Under the pieces are notes generated by a model, which ran no database searches, was not told the origin of the DNA, and worked only from the letters and a program-made list of their open reading frames with translations. From NCBI GenBank assembly GCA_005786775.1, contig SYDD01000275.1:1-8141 (forward strand): DNA of 8,141 bases, in the 5' to 3' direction. A program made the translations under genes and the position numbers. Position 1 is the stretch's first letter, and each line of letters starts with the position of its first letter. Shown one piece after another: positions 1-6,195 of this stretch. This stretch comes from Opitutaceae bacterium. GTDB lineage: Bacteria; Verrucomicrobiota; Verrucomicrobiia; Opitutales; Opitutaceae.

Positions 1-37
1 AGATCAGGGTGGCGCAGGCGAGGCGGGCGGGGATCAT
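1..37 (-). CDS. 5' end of a probably exported protein, cut by window edge
   Basis: An ATG on the minus strand at 37-35 opens a frame that reads MIPARLACATLI before the window ends, with no stop. An Arg followed by a hydrophobic stretch looks like the start of a signal peptide, and the ACATL string also occurs in the signal peptide of the sulfatase at 1513-2880. The start lies 18 bp after the stop of the upstream sulfatase, close to the 17-bp gap between the two sulfatases, so it would be the next gene in the same operon. It could be a third sulfatase or another secreted enzyme, but twelve residues cannot show which. No Shine-Dalgarno sequence precedes it, as at every other start in the window. 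Confidence 0.4.
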   Translation of the reverse strand, partial: MIPARLACATLI

Positions 38-55
38 CGGGGTGGCGGTTGGAGG

Positions 56-1495
56 TTACTTCTTGGTCTTCGCACGCGCCTTGCGGTCGGGTGCTTCGTC
101 GGGTTCGCCGCGATTTCGGGGCTGGCGCGTGGGGGCGAGCAGCTCGGTCTCGAGCCCGCGGTCGCCTTGCTGCGCCATCCACGCGTCGAGCTCGCGGCGG
201 AGGCGTGCGAGGGTTGCGGCCTGCGCCGGGTCGGGGGCGAGGTTGCGGGTCTCCTCCGGATCCGCCTGCAAGTCGTACAGCTCCTCGGCCGGCCGGCGGT
301 GCAGCCAGGCGATGCGCGCGGCGAGCGCGGGGTTGTTCCGAGCGTCCTCGCGCCAGGAGTCGATGACCTCGCCCTCGTGTACGCCGCCGATGTGGTAGAG
401 ATTTTCGGGGGCGAGGTTGCGGATGTACTTGAAGCGTGCGTCGCGGGCGGCGCGGATCGGGTAGGGCTGGCGGTAGCCGTTGATGCCCACGGTGGTATGC
501 TGGGCGAAGACCACGTCACGCAGTCGGTCCGAACGCCCGAGCAGGACGTCGAGGAAGCTGCGGCCGTCGAAGCCGCGGAAGCCCCGGGCGTCTGGGCATC
601 CGGTGTCGATGGCCGCCGGGTCGAGGCCGGCGGCGGCAAGCAGGGTTGGGGCAACGTCCACGTACTGCATCAGGGCGTCGCTGCTGCTGCCCGGCCGGAT
701 GCGCCCCGGCCAGCGCGCGAAGGCGGCGGCGCGGATGCCGTTGTCGTAGAGCGACCACTTGCCGCCGTAGGGGAACCCGCTACCCTGTTCGCTGAGGAAC
801 AGCACGAGGGTCTGCTCCCGCTGGCCGGCAGCGTCGAGGGCCGCGAGGCACGCGCCGACCTGCCCGTCGAGCGCGGTGATCTCCGCGAAGTACCCGGCCA
901 GGTGCCGCCGAGTGACGGCGTTGTCGTGGAGGTACTTCGGGACGGTGATGCGCGCCGGGTCGTACTGCTCGCGGGGGCCGCGGGTGTAAGGGCCGTGCGG
1001 GTCGTTTGAGGCCACCACCAGCAGCCAGGGCTGCGCCGGGTCGCGGCGGAAGAAGCGCCCGCAGGTCTCGGCGTCATCCGCGCTCCGGCCCAGGTGCTCG
1101 AAGGGGAATGAGCTCTCGGGGGACACGTGGGTCTTGCCAAGCAGCGCGGTGCGGTAGCCGGCCCCGTTCAGGTGGGTGAACACGCTCCGCGTCGTCGGGT
1201 CCACCATCGTGTGGTTCGGGTAGGCGCCGCTGCGGATGGGAAACAGGCCCGTGTACAACGCGTGCCGCAGGGGCGAGCAGGTCGGCGCCGGGGTGAAGAA
1301 CGCGCGCAGGTTCATCCCTTCCGCCGCGAGACGATCGAGGTGGGGCGTCTTGACGTCAGGACTGCCGGTGACACCGAGGTCGCGCCAGTGCAGGTCATCG
1401 GCGATGATGATCAGGAAGTTGGGCCGGGCCGCGCCCGCCCCGGAAACGGGGAGCGCGGCGGCGACGGCGAGGAGGAGGAGGGCGGTCAGGCGCAT
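56..1495 (-). CDS. Exported sulfatase (formylglycine-dependent, S1 type) with Glu-Gln metal-site variant
   Basis: This is a 479-residue hydrolase of sulfate esters (or N-sulfate), probably periplasmic or secreted. Residues 1-23 form a signal peptide: a short basic start, a Leu/Ala-rich core, and a likely cleavage near AGA-A. The alkaline-phosphatase-fold sulfatase domain follows, with metal-binding Asp33-Asp34 (IIADD), the nucleophile motif CSPLR at 73-77 (Cys73 is the expected formylglycine), GKTH at 120-123, DPHGPY at 165-170, and the C-terminal LYDLQADPEETRNLA at 406-420. At 235-238, where many sulfatases have SDNG, this one has SEQG, followed by KWSLYDNG at 246-253. I recall that combination from heparan-N-sulfatase-like bacterial sulfatases, but the substrate is not readable. 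The last ~25 residues are highly charged and end in KARAKTKK. The ATG at 1495 is chosen because it directly precedes the signal peptide; an upstream extension would run into the neighbouring sulfatase. It lies 17 bp after that gene and is probably co-transcribed. Activation needs a formylglycine-generating enzyme or anSME, not seen here. Confidence 0.9.
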   Translation of the reverse strand: MRLTALLLLAVAAALPVSGAGAARPNFLIIIADDLHWRDLGVTGSPDVKTPHLDRLAAEGMNLRAFFTPAPTCSPLRHALYTGLFPIRSGAYPNHTMVDPTTRSVFTHLNGAGYRTALLGKTHVSPESSFPFEHLGRSADDAETCGRFFRRDPAQPWLLVVASNDPHGPYTRGPREQYDPARITVPKYLHDNAVTRRHLAGYFAEITALDGQVGACLAALDAAGQREQTLVLFLSEQGSGFPYGGKWSLYDNGIRAAAFARWPGRIRPGSSSDALMQYVDVAPTLLAAAGLDPAAIDTGCPDARGFRGFDGRSFLDVLLGRSDRLRDVVFAQHTTVGINGYRQPYPIRAARDARFKYIRNLAPENLYHIGGVHEGEVIDSWREDARNNPALAARIAWLHRRPAEELYDLQADPEETRNLAPDPAQAATLARLRRELDAWMAQQGDRGLETELLAPTRQPRNRGEPDEAPDRKARAKTKK

Positions 1496-1512
1496 TGGGT
1501 GGAGAAGGGGGT

Positions 1513-2880
1513 TCAGCGGCGGTTCCTTCGCTCCCGGTCGGCGCGACCCGCGAGTTCGGTGGCGCGCGCGGGGTCGTGGTCCGGGTTGGGCTCGGGCATC
1601 CGGGCGCCGATGCGGCGCCGCCAAGCGTCGAGGTCCGCTCGCAGAGCCGCGGCGCGGGCGGGTTCACGGGCCGCGAGGTTGGCCTGCTCGCCGGGATCGT
1701 CCGCCAGCGAGAACAACTCCAGCCGGCCGTCCTCGAGGAACTCGATCAGCTTCCACGTTCCCCGGCGCACCGCGCTGGCCGGCGTGCTGTGGTGGTAGTG
1801 CGGCAGGTGCCAGTAGAGGGCGTCGTTGCTCCGCGGGGTTTCCGGACGGGTGAGCACGAGACCGAGGTTCTCGCCGTCGCGCGGCTGGCCAGCGGGCGGT
1901 TCCGCTCCGGCGAGGGCGAGCAGCGTCGGATGGAGGTCGTGGGTGATCGCGGGTGTGGCGGAGACGGCCCCAGCGGGAACGCGGCCGGGCCAGCGCACCA
2001 GCGCGGGGATGCGCACGCCGCCCTCGTAGAGCGTGCCCTTCTCGCCGCGTAGGGGAGCGTTGGAGGTGACGATCCGCCCGCTTTGCTCGTGCTCGAGCCC
2101 GCCGTTGTCGGAGAGAAACCACACGACGGTGTTCTCGGTCAGTCTCTGCCGGTCGAGCTCCGCGAGAACCCGGCCGACGGCGGTGTCGAGCTCCTCGAGC
2201 AATCCGGCGTATTCCGGGCGGCTCGGGTAAGGCGGGCGCGGTGGCTTGGCCTGGTACTTGGCGAGCAGTTCCGGGGTGGTCGTGAGCGGGATGTGGACCG
2301 CGTAGAAGGAGAGCTGCAGCAGGAACGGGCCGGGGCGCGGTTGGCGGAGGAACTCGAGGGCGCGGTCAGCGAGGTGCGCGGCGGCGCGGCGCTCGCCCCG
2401 CGTGTGCCCTTGGAACTCCTCCGCGGTATCCCAGCCCTGCTCGCGCGGGCCGAAGCCGGCACCGCCGAGGTGCCATTTCCCGAAATAGCCGGTCGCGTAG
2501 CCCGCGCCGCGGAGCGCCTCGGCGAAGGTGACGACCTCCAGCGGCAGCTGCGCGGGCACCTGCGGGTCGCGCAGGCGCGCGTAGGGGCGGCGGTGACCGG
2601 GGATGTGCTGGGTGATCCCGAAGCGGGCCTGGTCCTGGCCGGACTGGAGGTTCGCGCGCGTGGGGGAGCAGACCGGTCCCGCGTAGAACTGGGTGAAACG
2701 CAGGCCCTCGCGCGCGAGGCGATCGAGGTGGGGCGTCTCGTGGAACGGGTTGCCGTAGCTCGGCAGGTCGGAGGCGCCGAGATCGTCGGCGAGGATCAGC
2801 AGGACGTTGGGACGCGCCGGGGCGGGCGCGGCGTGCAACGTGGCGCAGGCCAGCAGCAGGGCGGACAGGCGGGAGCGCAT
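1513..2880 (-). CDS. Exported sulfatase (arylsulfatase-like, S1 type)
   Basis: This is a 455-residue sulfatase clearly different from its downstream neighbour. Residues 1 to about 22 are a signal peptide with an Arg-rich start, a Leu/Ala core and an Ala/Pro-rich end. An LLAC string at 9-12 resembles a lipobox, but the Cys comes unusually early, so ordinary secretion is more likely. Catalytic features are metal-binding Asp32-Asp33 (LADD), CSPTR at 71-75 (Cys71, the expected formylglycine), GKWHLG at 134-139, His196 in VHIPLT, the second metal pair Asp258-Asn259 in SDNGG, and Lys281 in RGEKGTLYEGGVR. A HYHH segment at 361-364 and GTWKLIEF at 374-381 are typical of arylsulfatase-A-like bacterial sulfatases. 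The tail after about residue 428 is charged and ends in RADRERRNRR. The core matches full family length, with no break. The ATG at 2880 is chosen because the signal peptide begins there; the frame runs much further upstream, but only antisense to the epimerase. The preceding 59-bp gap holds a GC-rich hairpin. The natural substrate is unknown. Confidence 0.92.
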   Translation of the reverse strand: MRSRLSALLLACATLHAAPAPARPNVLLILADDLGASDLPSYGNPFHETPHLDRLAREGLRFTQFYAGPVCSPTRANLQSGQDQARFGITQHIPGHRRPYARLRDPQVPAQLPLEVVTFAEALRGAGYATGYFGKWHLGGAGFGPREQGWDTAEEFQGHTRGERRAAAHLADRALEFLRQPRPGPFLLQLSFYAVHIPLTTTPELLAKYQAKPPRPPYPSRPEYAGLLEELDTAVGRVLAELDRQRLTENTVVWFLSDNGGLEHEQSGRIVTSNAPLRGEKGTLYEGGVRIPALVRWPGRVPAGAVSATPAITHDLHPTLLALAGAEPPAGQPRDGENLGLVLTRPETPRSNDALYWHLPHYHHSTPASAVRRGTWKLIEFLEDGRLELFSLADDPGEQANLAAREPARAAALRADLDAWRRRIGARMPEPNPDHDPARATELAGRADRERRNRR

Positions 2881-2894
2881 GGAGCGCCGCGATC

Positions 2895-2914
2895 CCGCGG
2901 GGAAACGCCCGCGG
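2895..2914 (-). repeat. GC-only hairpin just upstream of the first sulfatase
   Basis: A perfect 7-bp stem (CCGCGGG at 2895-2901 with CCCGCGG at 2908-2914) closes a 6-base loop. It lies in the 59-bp gap between the epimerase stop and the sulfatase start, ending 14 bases before the sulfatase ATG in the direction of transcription. No T-run follows on either strand, so it is not a standard intrinsic terminator. It could stabilise a processed mRNA end or impede initiation on the sulfatase. In DNA this GC-rich, a 7-bp stem could also arise by chance. Confidence 0.35.
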
Positions 2915-2939
2915 AGGCAAGCGCGGCGGCGCGGGGCAG

Positions 2940-3875
2940 CTAGACCCCGGCCGCCAGCTCGGCCAAGCCGTCCTCGACGGCCACGGCAGCGCGGAACCCG
3001 AGGGCGGCGGCCGCCGCAGCGGGATCGCCCCGCGAGTGCCGGATGTCTCCCTCGCGCGGCGGGGCGAAGGCCGGCGCCGGTGCCGACGGATAGTGCCGTT
3101 GAAACACCGCCAGCACCTCCCGCAGCGAGGTGCCCCTTCCCGTACAGATGTTGGCCGTCCCGCTCACCAGCCCCGGCGCCGTGGCCGCCAGCACGTTGGC
3201 CCGCGCCACGTCGTGCACCGAGATGAAGTCCCGCGTCTGCCCGCCGTCGCCGAAGAGGATCACCGCCGTCCCCTCCCGGTGCCGCCGGGCGAAGAGGGAG
3301 ATCACCCCCGAGTAGGGCGAGCCCGGGTCCTGGCGCGGCCCGAAGACGTTGAAGTACCGCTGGCAGCGCACCGTGAAGCCGAACGCGGCCGCGTGCCCCA
3401 GCAGCAGCGCCTCGCTCGCCAGCTTCGCCGCCCCATAGGGGCTGATCGGCGCCTTCGTGGCTTCCTCTCCCGCCGGCAGCGGGGGCGCATCCCCGTACAC
3501 GGCCGCCGAAGACGCGAACACCACCCGCCCCACGCCGCCCACCCGCGCCGCCTCCGCCACCCGCTGGGGGGCGACGACGTTCAGCCGGAAATTCAGGCCT
3601 GGATCCCGGATGCTCTCCGGCACGCTCACCAGCGCCGCCAGGTGCACGATCGCCTCCGGCCGCCCCGCCGTTACGAGCCCCGCCAGCACGTCCTCGGCCG
3701 AGACGTCCGCCTCGACCAACTGGCAGGCCGGCGAGCGCAGCGCCCCCGCAAGGTTCTCCCGGCGCCCGGTCCGGAAATTGTCCACCGCCGTGACGCGGTG
3801 TCCGGCCGCCAGCAATTGGTCGACGGTGTGGCTGCCGATGAAGCCGGCGGCGCCGGTGACGAGGACGTGGGTCAT
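2940..3875 (-). CDS. NAD-dependent NDP-sugar epimerase (extended SDR, UDP-glucose 4-epimerase-like)
   Basis: This is a 311-residue cytoplasmic extended short-chain dehydrogenase that probably inverts C4 of a UDP-hexose such as UDP-galactose/UDP-glucose or an N-acetyl or uronate form. The Rossmann motif GAAGFIG is at 8-14, Asp32 (VDNF) is positioned for NAD ribose binding, and HLAA is at 78-81. The catalytic Ser is in ASSAAVYG (121-128), YGAAK at 147-151 gives Tyr147 and Lys151, and RYFNVFGPRQ is at 173-182. Near the end, GDIRHS at 276-281 matches the family's substrate-binding region. The length is slightly below the 330-340 residues of classical GalE. RYFNVFGPRQDP and GDIRHS recall the GalE/UDP-GlcNAc-4-epimerase branch, so the exact sugar is open. 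The ATG at 3875 is chosen because MTHVLVTGAAG is the typical family beginning; the longer frame would consume the divergent promoter region. It is the first gene of the operon with the two sulfatases, which suggests a role in sugar use or in making a surface glycan. Confidence 0.85.
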   Translation of the reverse strand: MTHVLVTGAAGFIGSHTVDQLLAAGHRVTAVDNFRTGRRENLAGALRSPACQLVEADVSAEDVLAGLVTAGRPEAIVHLAALVSVPESIRDPGLNFRLNVVAPQRVAEAARVGGVGRVVFASSAAVYGDAPPLPAGEEATKAPISPYGAAKLASEALLLGHAAAFGFTVRCQRYFNVFGPRQDPGSPYSGVISLFARRHREGTAVILFGDGGQTRDFISVHDVARANVLAATAPGLVSGTANICTGRGTSLREVLAVFQRHYPSAPAPAFAPPREGDIRHSRGDPAAAAAALGFRAAVAVEDGLAELAAGV

Positions 3876-3934
3876 ACCAGAAAGTGCTGGCGAAAGCTTG
3901 GGCGCGGGCAAACGTGGGGCAAGCCCGTCCACCG
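3876..3934. promoter_or_regulatory. 59-bp divergent intergenic region between epimerase operon and glgC
   Basis: The two ATG codons face away from each other across only 59 bp, so promoters for both directions must lie here or inside the coding starts. I see no convincing -35/-10 pair on either strand and no Shine-Dalgarno sequence for either gene. A 4-bp CCAG/CTGG dyad at 3877-3890, GAAAG repeated twice (3880-3884 and 3892-3896), and a GCTTG/CAAGC dyad (3896-3900 and 3920-3924) are present, but each is short enough to be chance. Its regulatory role is inferred from gene layout only. Confidence 0.4.
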
Positions 3935-5221
3935 ATGAACACCCAGAAACGAGTCCTTGCCGTCATCATGGGCGGCGGCCGCGGCACCCGCTTGCAACCC
4001 CTCACGCTCGAGCGCTGCAAGCCCGCCGTGCCCCTCGCGGGAAAGTACCGGTTGGTCGATATCCCGATCAGCAACTGCCTGAACAGCGACATCAACCGGA
4101 TGTTCCTGCTCACGCAGTTCCAGACGCAGTCCCTCCACCGCCACGTCCAGAGCACCTACCACTTCGACCCCTTCGGCGGCGGCTTCGTCGATATCCTCGC
4201 GGCCGAGCAGACGGAGCGCGGCTCCGACTGGTACCAAGGCACTGCCGACGCCGTCCGCCGCAACCTGCTTCATTTCCGCAATTTCCCGCACGACCTCGTG
4301 CTCATCCTCTCCGGCGACCAGCTGTACCGGATGGATTTCCGCCGGATCATCGCCGAGCACCTCGCTAACGCGGCCGACGTCACGATCGCCGCGATCCCGG
4401 TACCGGTCTCCAAGGTCGCCGGCCTGGGCCTGATGGAGGTGCGGGACGACCACGGCATCGTCCGCTTCGTCGAGAAGCCGAAGGACCCCGCGGTCATCGA
4501 GAGCTTGGCGGTCAGCCCCGCCCTCGAGGCCGAGCTCACGCCCAACCCCGAGCGCCGCTGCCTGGCCTCGATGGGCATCTACGTCTTCAACCGCTACGTG
4601 CTCGAGATGGCGCTCGACAACGCGATGACCGACTTCGGCAAGGAGGTGATCCCCGGCCTGCTGGGGAAGCGGAAGCTCTTCGCCCACCTCTTCGAGGGCT
4701 ACTGGGAGGACATCGGCACCGTGCGCGCCTTCTTCGAGGCCAACCTCGCGCTCGCGCAGCCGCTGCCGCCCTTCAACTTCTATGATCCCTCGGCGCCGAT
4801 CTACACCCACGCGCGCTTCCTGCCCGCCTCCAAGGTGAACCGCTGCCAGATCGACCACGCCGTCATCGGCGACGGCTGCATCATCACCGATTCGAGCCTC
4901 AAGCGCGCGGTGCTCGGGGTCCGCTGCGTGATCGGGGAGGGCAGCCACGTCGAGGATTCGATCCTGATGGGCAACGACGAGTACGAGGACGAGGGCCAGC
5001 ACGACGCCAACCGGCTCGCCGGCCGGCCGCACCTCGGGATCGGCCGCAACTGCCGGATCTCCGGCGCGATCATCGACAAGAACACGCGGATCGGCGACGG
5101 CTGCGTGCTTTCTCCGCAGGGCAAGGCCGACGGCAGCTACGTCAGCGGCTCGGTCATCATCCGCGACGGCGTGCTCGTGGTGCCGAAGAACACCCACCTG
5201 CCCGCCGGCACGGTGGTCTGA
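3935..5221 (+). CDS. glgC: Glucose-1-phosphate adenylyltransferase (ADP-glucose pyrophosphorylase)
   Basis: GlgC makes ADP-glucose and pyrophosphate from ATP and glucose-1-phosphate, the regulated first step of bacterial glycogen synthesis in the cytoplasm. The 428-residue protein is full length. The nucleotidyltransferase domain has GGGRGTRLQPLT at 13-24, WYQGTADAV at 99-107, SGDQLYRMD at 126-134 (Asp128 matching the catalytic Asp142 of E. coli), VEKP at 179-182 (Lys181 matching the glucose-1-phosphate Lys195), and GYWEDIGT at 255-262. A left-handed beta-helix domain fills about 300-428. Motifs such as YRLVDIPISNCLNSDINRM (38-56) and IIDKNTRIGDG (379-389) are those of the cyanobacterial/plant type rather than the E. 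coli type. Lys382 and Lys418 sit where Anabaena has its 3-phosphoglycerate activator lysines. The ATG at 3935 starts MNTQKRVLAVIMGGG; a GTG further upstream at 3884 would extend it into unlike sequence. It diverges from the epimerase and its stop touches the convergent holB stop. Confidence 0.96.
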   Translation: MNTQKRVLAVIMGGGRGTRLQPLTLERCKPAVPLAGKYRLVDIPISNCLNSDINRMFLLTQFQTQSLHRHVQSTYHFDPFGGGFVDILAAEQTERGSDWYQGTADAVRRNLLHFRNFPHDLVLILSGDQLYRMDFRRIIAEHLANAADVTIAAIPVPVSKVAGLGLMEVRDDHGIVRFVEKPKDPAVIESLAVSPALEAELTPNPERRCLASMGIYVFNRYVLEMALDNAMTDFGKEVIPGLLGKRKLFAHLFEGYWEDIGTVRAFFEANLALAQPLPPFNFYDPSAPIYTHARFLPASKVNRCQIDHAVIGDGCIITDSSLKRAVLGVRCVIGEGSHVEDSILMGNDEYEDEGQHDANRLAGRPHLGIGRNCRISGAIIDKNTRIGDGCVLSPQGKADGSYVSGSVIIRDGVLVVPKNTHLPAGTVV

Positions 5222-6187
5222 TCAGCGCCGGCTCCAGGCGCGGAGGCTCGCGAGGAGAAACCCCTCGAGGGCCGCCGCCTCGTTCAGGTTCAGCCGGAGC
5301 AGGGCGGTGTCCTGCTCCAGCTGGCCCACGGCCGCCACGAGCGCGCGGCGGGTGGGCTCGTCGCCCTCCCGGAGCCGCGGCAGGGCGAAGGCGCGGGTCG
5401 CGTGCTCGATCTCGACCAGCAGCCGCGTGCGCAGGCCCACGGCGAGGCCGGTCTCGATCGCCACCTGCTCGTCGTCGTCCAGCTCCGCCGGGAGCTTCGC
5501 CTTCTCCAACTTCCAGGCCTCCGCGGTCGCGTTTTCCAGCACGGCGCTGAAGCGCGCCACGAGGCCGTAGAGTCCGAGGACCTGGTCCGCCACCGCCTTC
5601 CGGTCCCCGCCCACGCCCTCGACGAGGCGCCCGAGCCAGGCCTGGTAATCCTCCAGCCACGCCGGCCAGCCGTCCGCGGCCACGGCGCTGCCCACCGTCG
5701 GGAAGCGGAAGATCAGCACGCGGCTGCGGATCGTCGGCAGCAGCGCATACGGGCGCGTGGTGAGCAGCAGCAGCGTGGTGTCGCGGGGCGGCTCCTCGAG
5801 GGTTTTGAGGAAGACGTTCGCCGCCGCGGTGTTCATCCGGTCCACCTCGTGGAGGATCGCGACCTTGGCCAGCGCGAGCACCGGGGAGACCTGCAGCTTG
5901 GTGATCAGGGCGCGCGTCGCGTCGGCGGAGATCTGGCGCGACTTGCCCGCGGGGCGCAGGGTGAAGCAGTCCGGGTGCTGCTCGGGGCCGAACGCGGCGG
6001 CCGCGGCCGGGCCGCGCAGCAGCCGGTCGGCGATCGCCGCCGCCACGCCTGCGAGGGTGGTGGGATCGTCGCCATGCAGGAGTAGGCTATGCGCCAAGCG
6101 GCCGCGCTGGATCGCCTGCTCGATGACCGCCGCGGAGGGCGTGCCCTCCAGGGCGGCGGGCCAAGGGGTGGTGGGGACCGGGGGCAT
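5222..6187 (-). CDS. holB: DNA polymerase III delta' subunit (clamp loader)
   Basis: This 321-residue AAA+-like protein is the delta' subunit of the clamp loader that opens and loads the beta sliding clamp. The N-terminal part has the delta'/gamma-type opening AHSLLLHGDD (32-41). The Walker-B-region sequence VAILHEVDRMN at 109-119 runs into FLKTLEEPP (126-134), a hallmark of delta' and DnaX. Sensor-1-like LLLTTRPYALLPTIRSR is at 140-156, with RSRV where others have SRC. The Walker A loop is degenerate: residues 39-46 read GDDPTTLA, with no GKT/GKS, so no ATP binding is expected, as for E. coli delta'. The zinc module usual in this family is absent: Cys74 is the only cysteine. The C-terminal half (about 170-321) is poorly conserved and helical, as expected for the collar domain. 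It begins 8 bp after tmk, the common bacterial tmk-holB arrangement, which supports the call. Its stop abuts the convergent glgC stop. Confidence 0.87.
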   Translation of the reverse strand: MPPVPTTPWPAALEGTPSAAVIEQAIQRGRLAHSLLLHGDDPTTLAGVAAAIADRLLRGPAAAAAFGPEQHPDCFTLRPAGKSRQISADATRALITKLQVSPVLALAKVAILHEVDRMNTAAANVFLKTLEEPPRDTTLLLLTTRPYALLPTIRSRVLIFRFPTVGSAVAADGWPAWLEDYQAWLGRLVEGVGGDRKAVADQVLGLYGLVARFSAVLENATAEAWKLEKAKLPAELDDDEQVAIETGLAVGLRTRLLVEIEHATRAFALPRLREGDEPTRRALVAAVGQLEQDTALLRLNLNEAAALEGFLLASLRAWSRR

Positions 6188-6195
6188 CGCGGGCG

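Noticed and set aside
167..1009. A 280-residue plus-strand open frame opposite the first sulfatase
   Set aside because: It is antisense to a clearly recognised sulfatase and shows only Ala/Gly/Val/Arg-rich composition with no recognisable motif.
1332..2738. A 19-base identical direct repeat at 1332-1350 and 2720-2738
   Set aside because: Both copies encode the conserved TPHLDRL segment of the two sulfatases, so family conservation with similar codon use explains it without a mobile or recombination element.
3876..3934. A minus-strand TTGCCC-17-AAGCTT pair as a sigma-70 promoter for the epimerase operon
   Set aside because: The -10 element matches the consensus at only two of six positions, so it is no better than chance.
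2881..4155. A long upstream extension of the sulfatase frame through the epimerase region, as a possible fusion protein
   Set aside because: The sulfatase signal peptide starts at the ATG at 2880, and the extension is low-complexity sequence lying in another frame of the epimerase gene, which itself has all its motifs.
3872..5197. A 441-residue open frame on the minus strand opposite glgC
   Set aside because: It exactly mirrors glgC, which has every family motif; the antisense translation is low-complexity, rich in Ala, Val, Asp, Glu and His, as expected for a shadow frame in GC-rich DNA.
5225..5254. Short dyads just past glgC (GCGCC/GGCGC at 5225-5241 and CTCGCGAG at 5247-5254) as a terminator
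   Set aside because: They lie inside the holB coding end, have stems of only 4-5 bp, and no T-run follows on either strand; such dyads are frequent in DNA this GC-rich.
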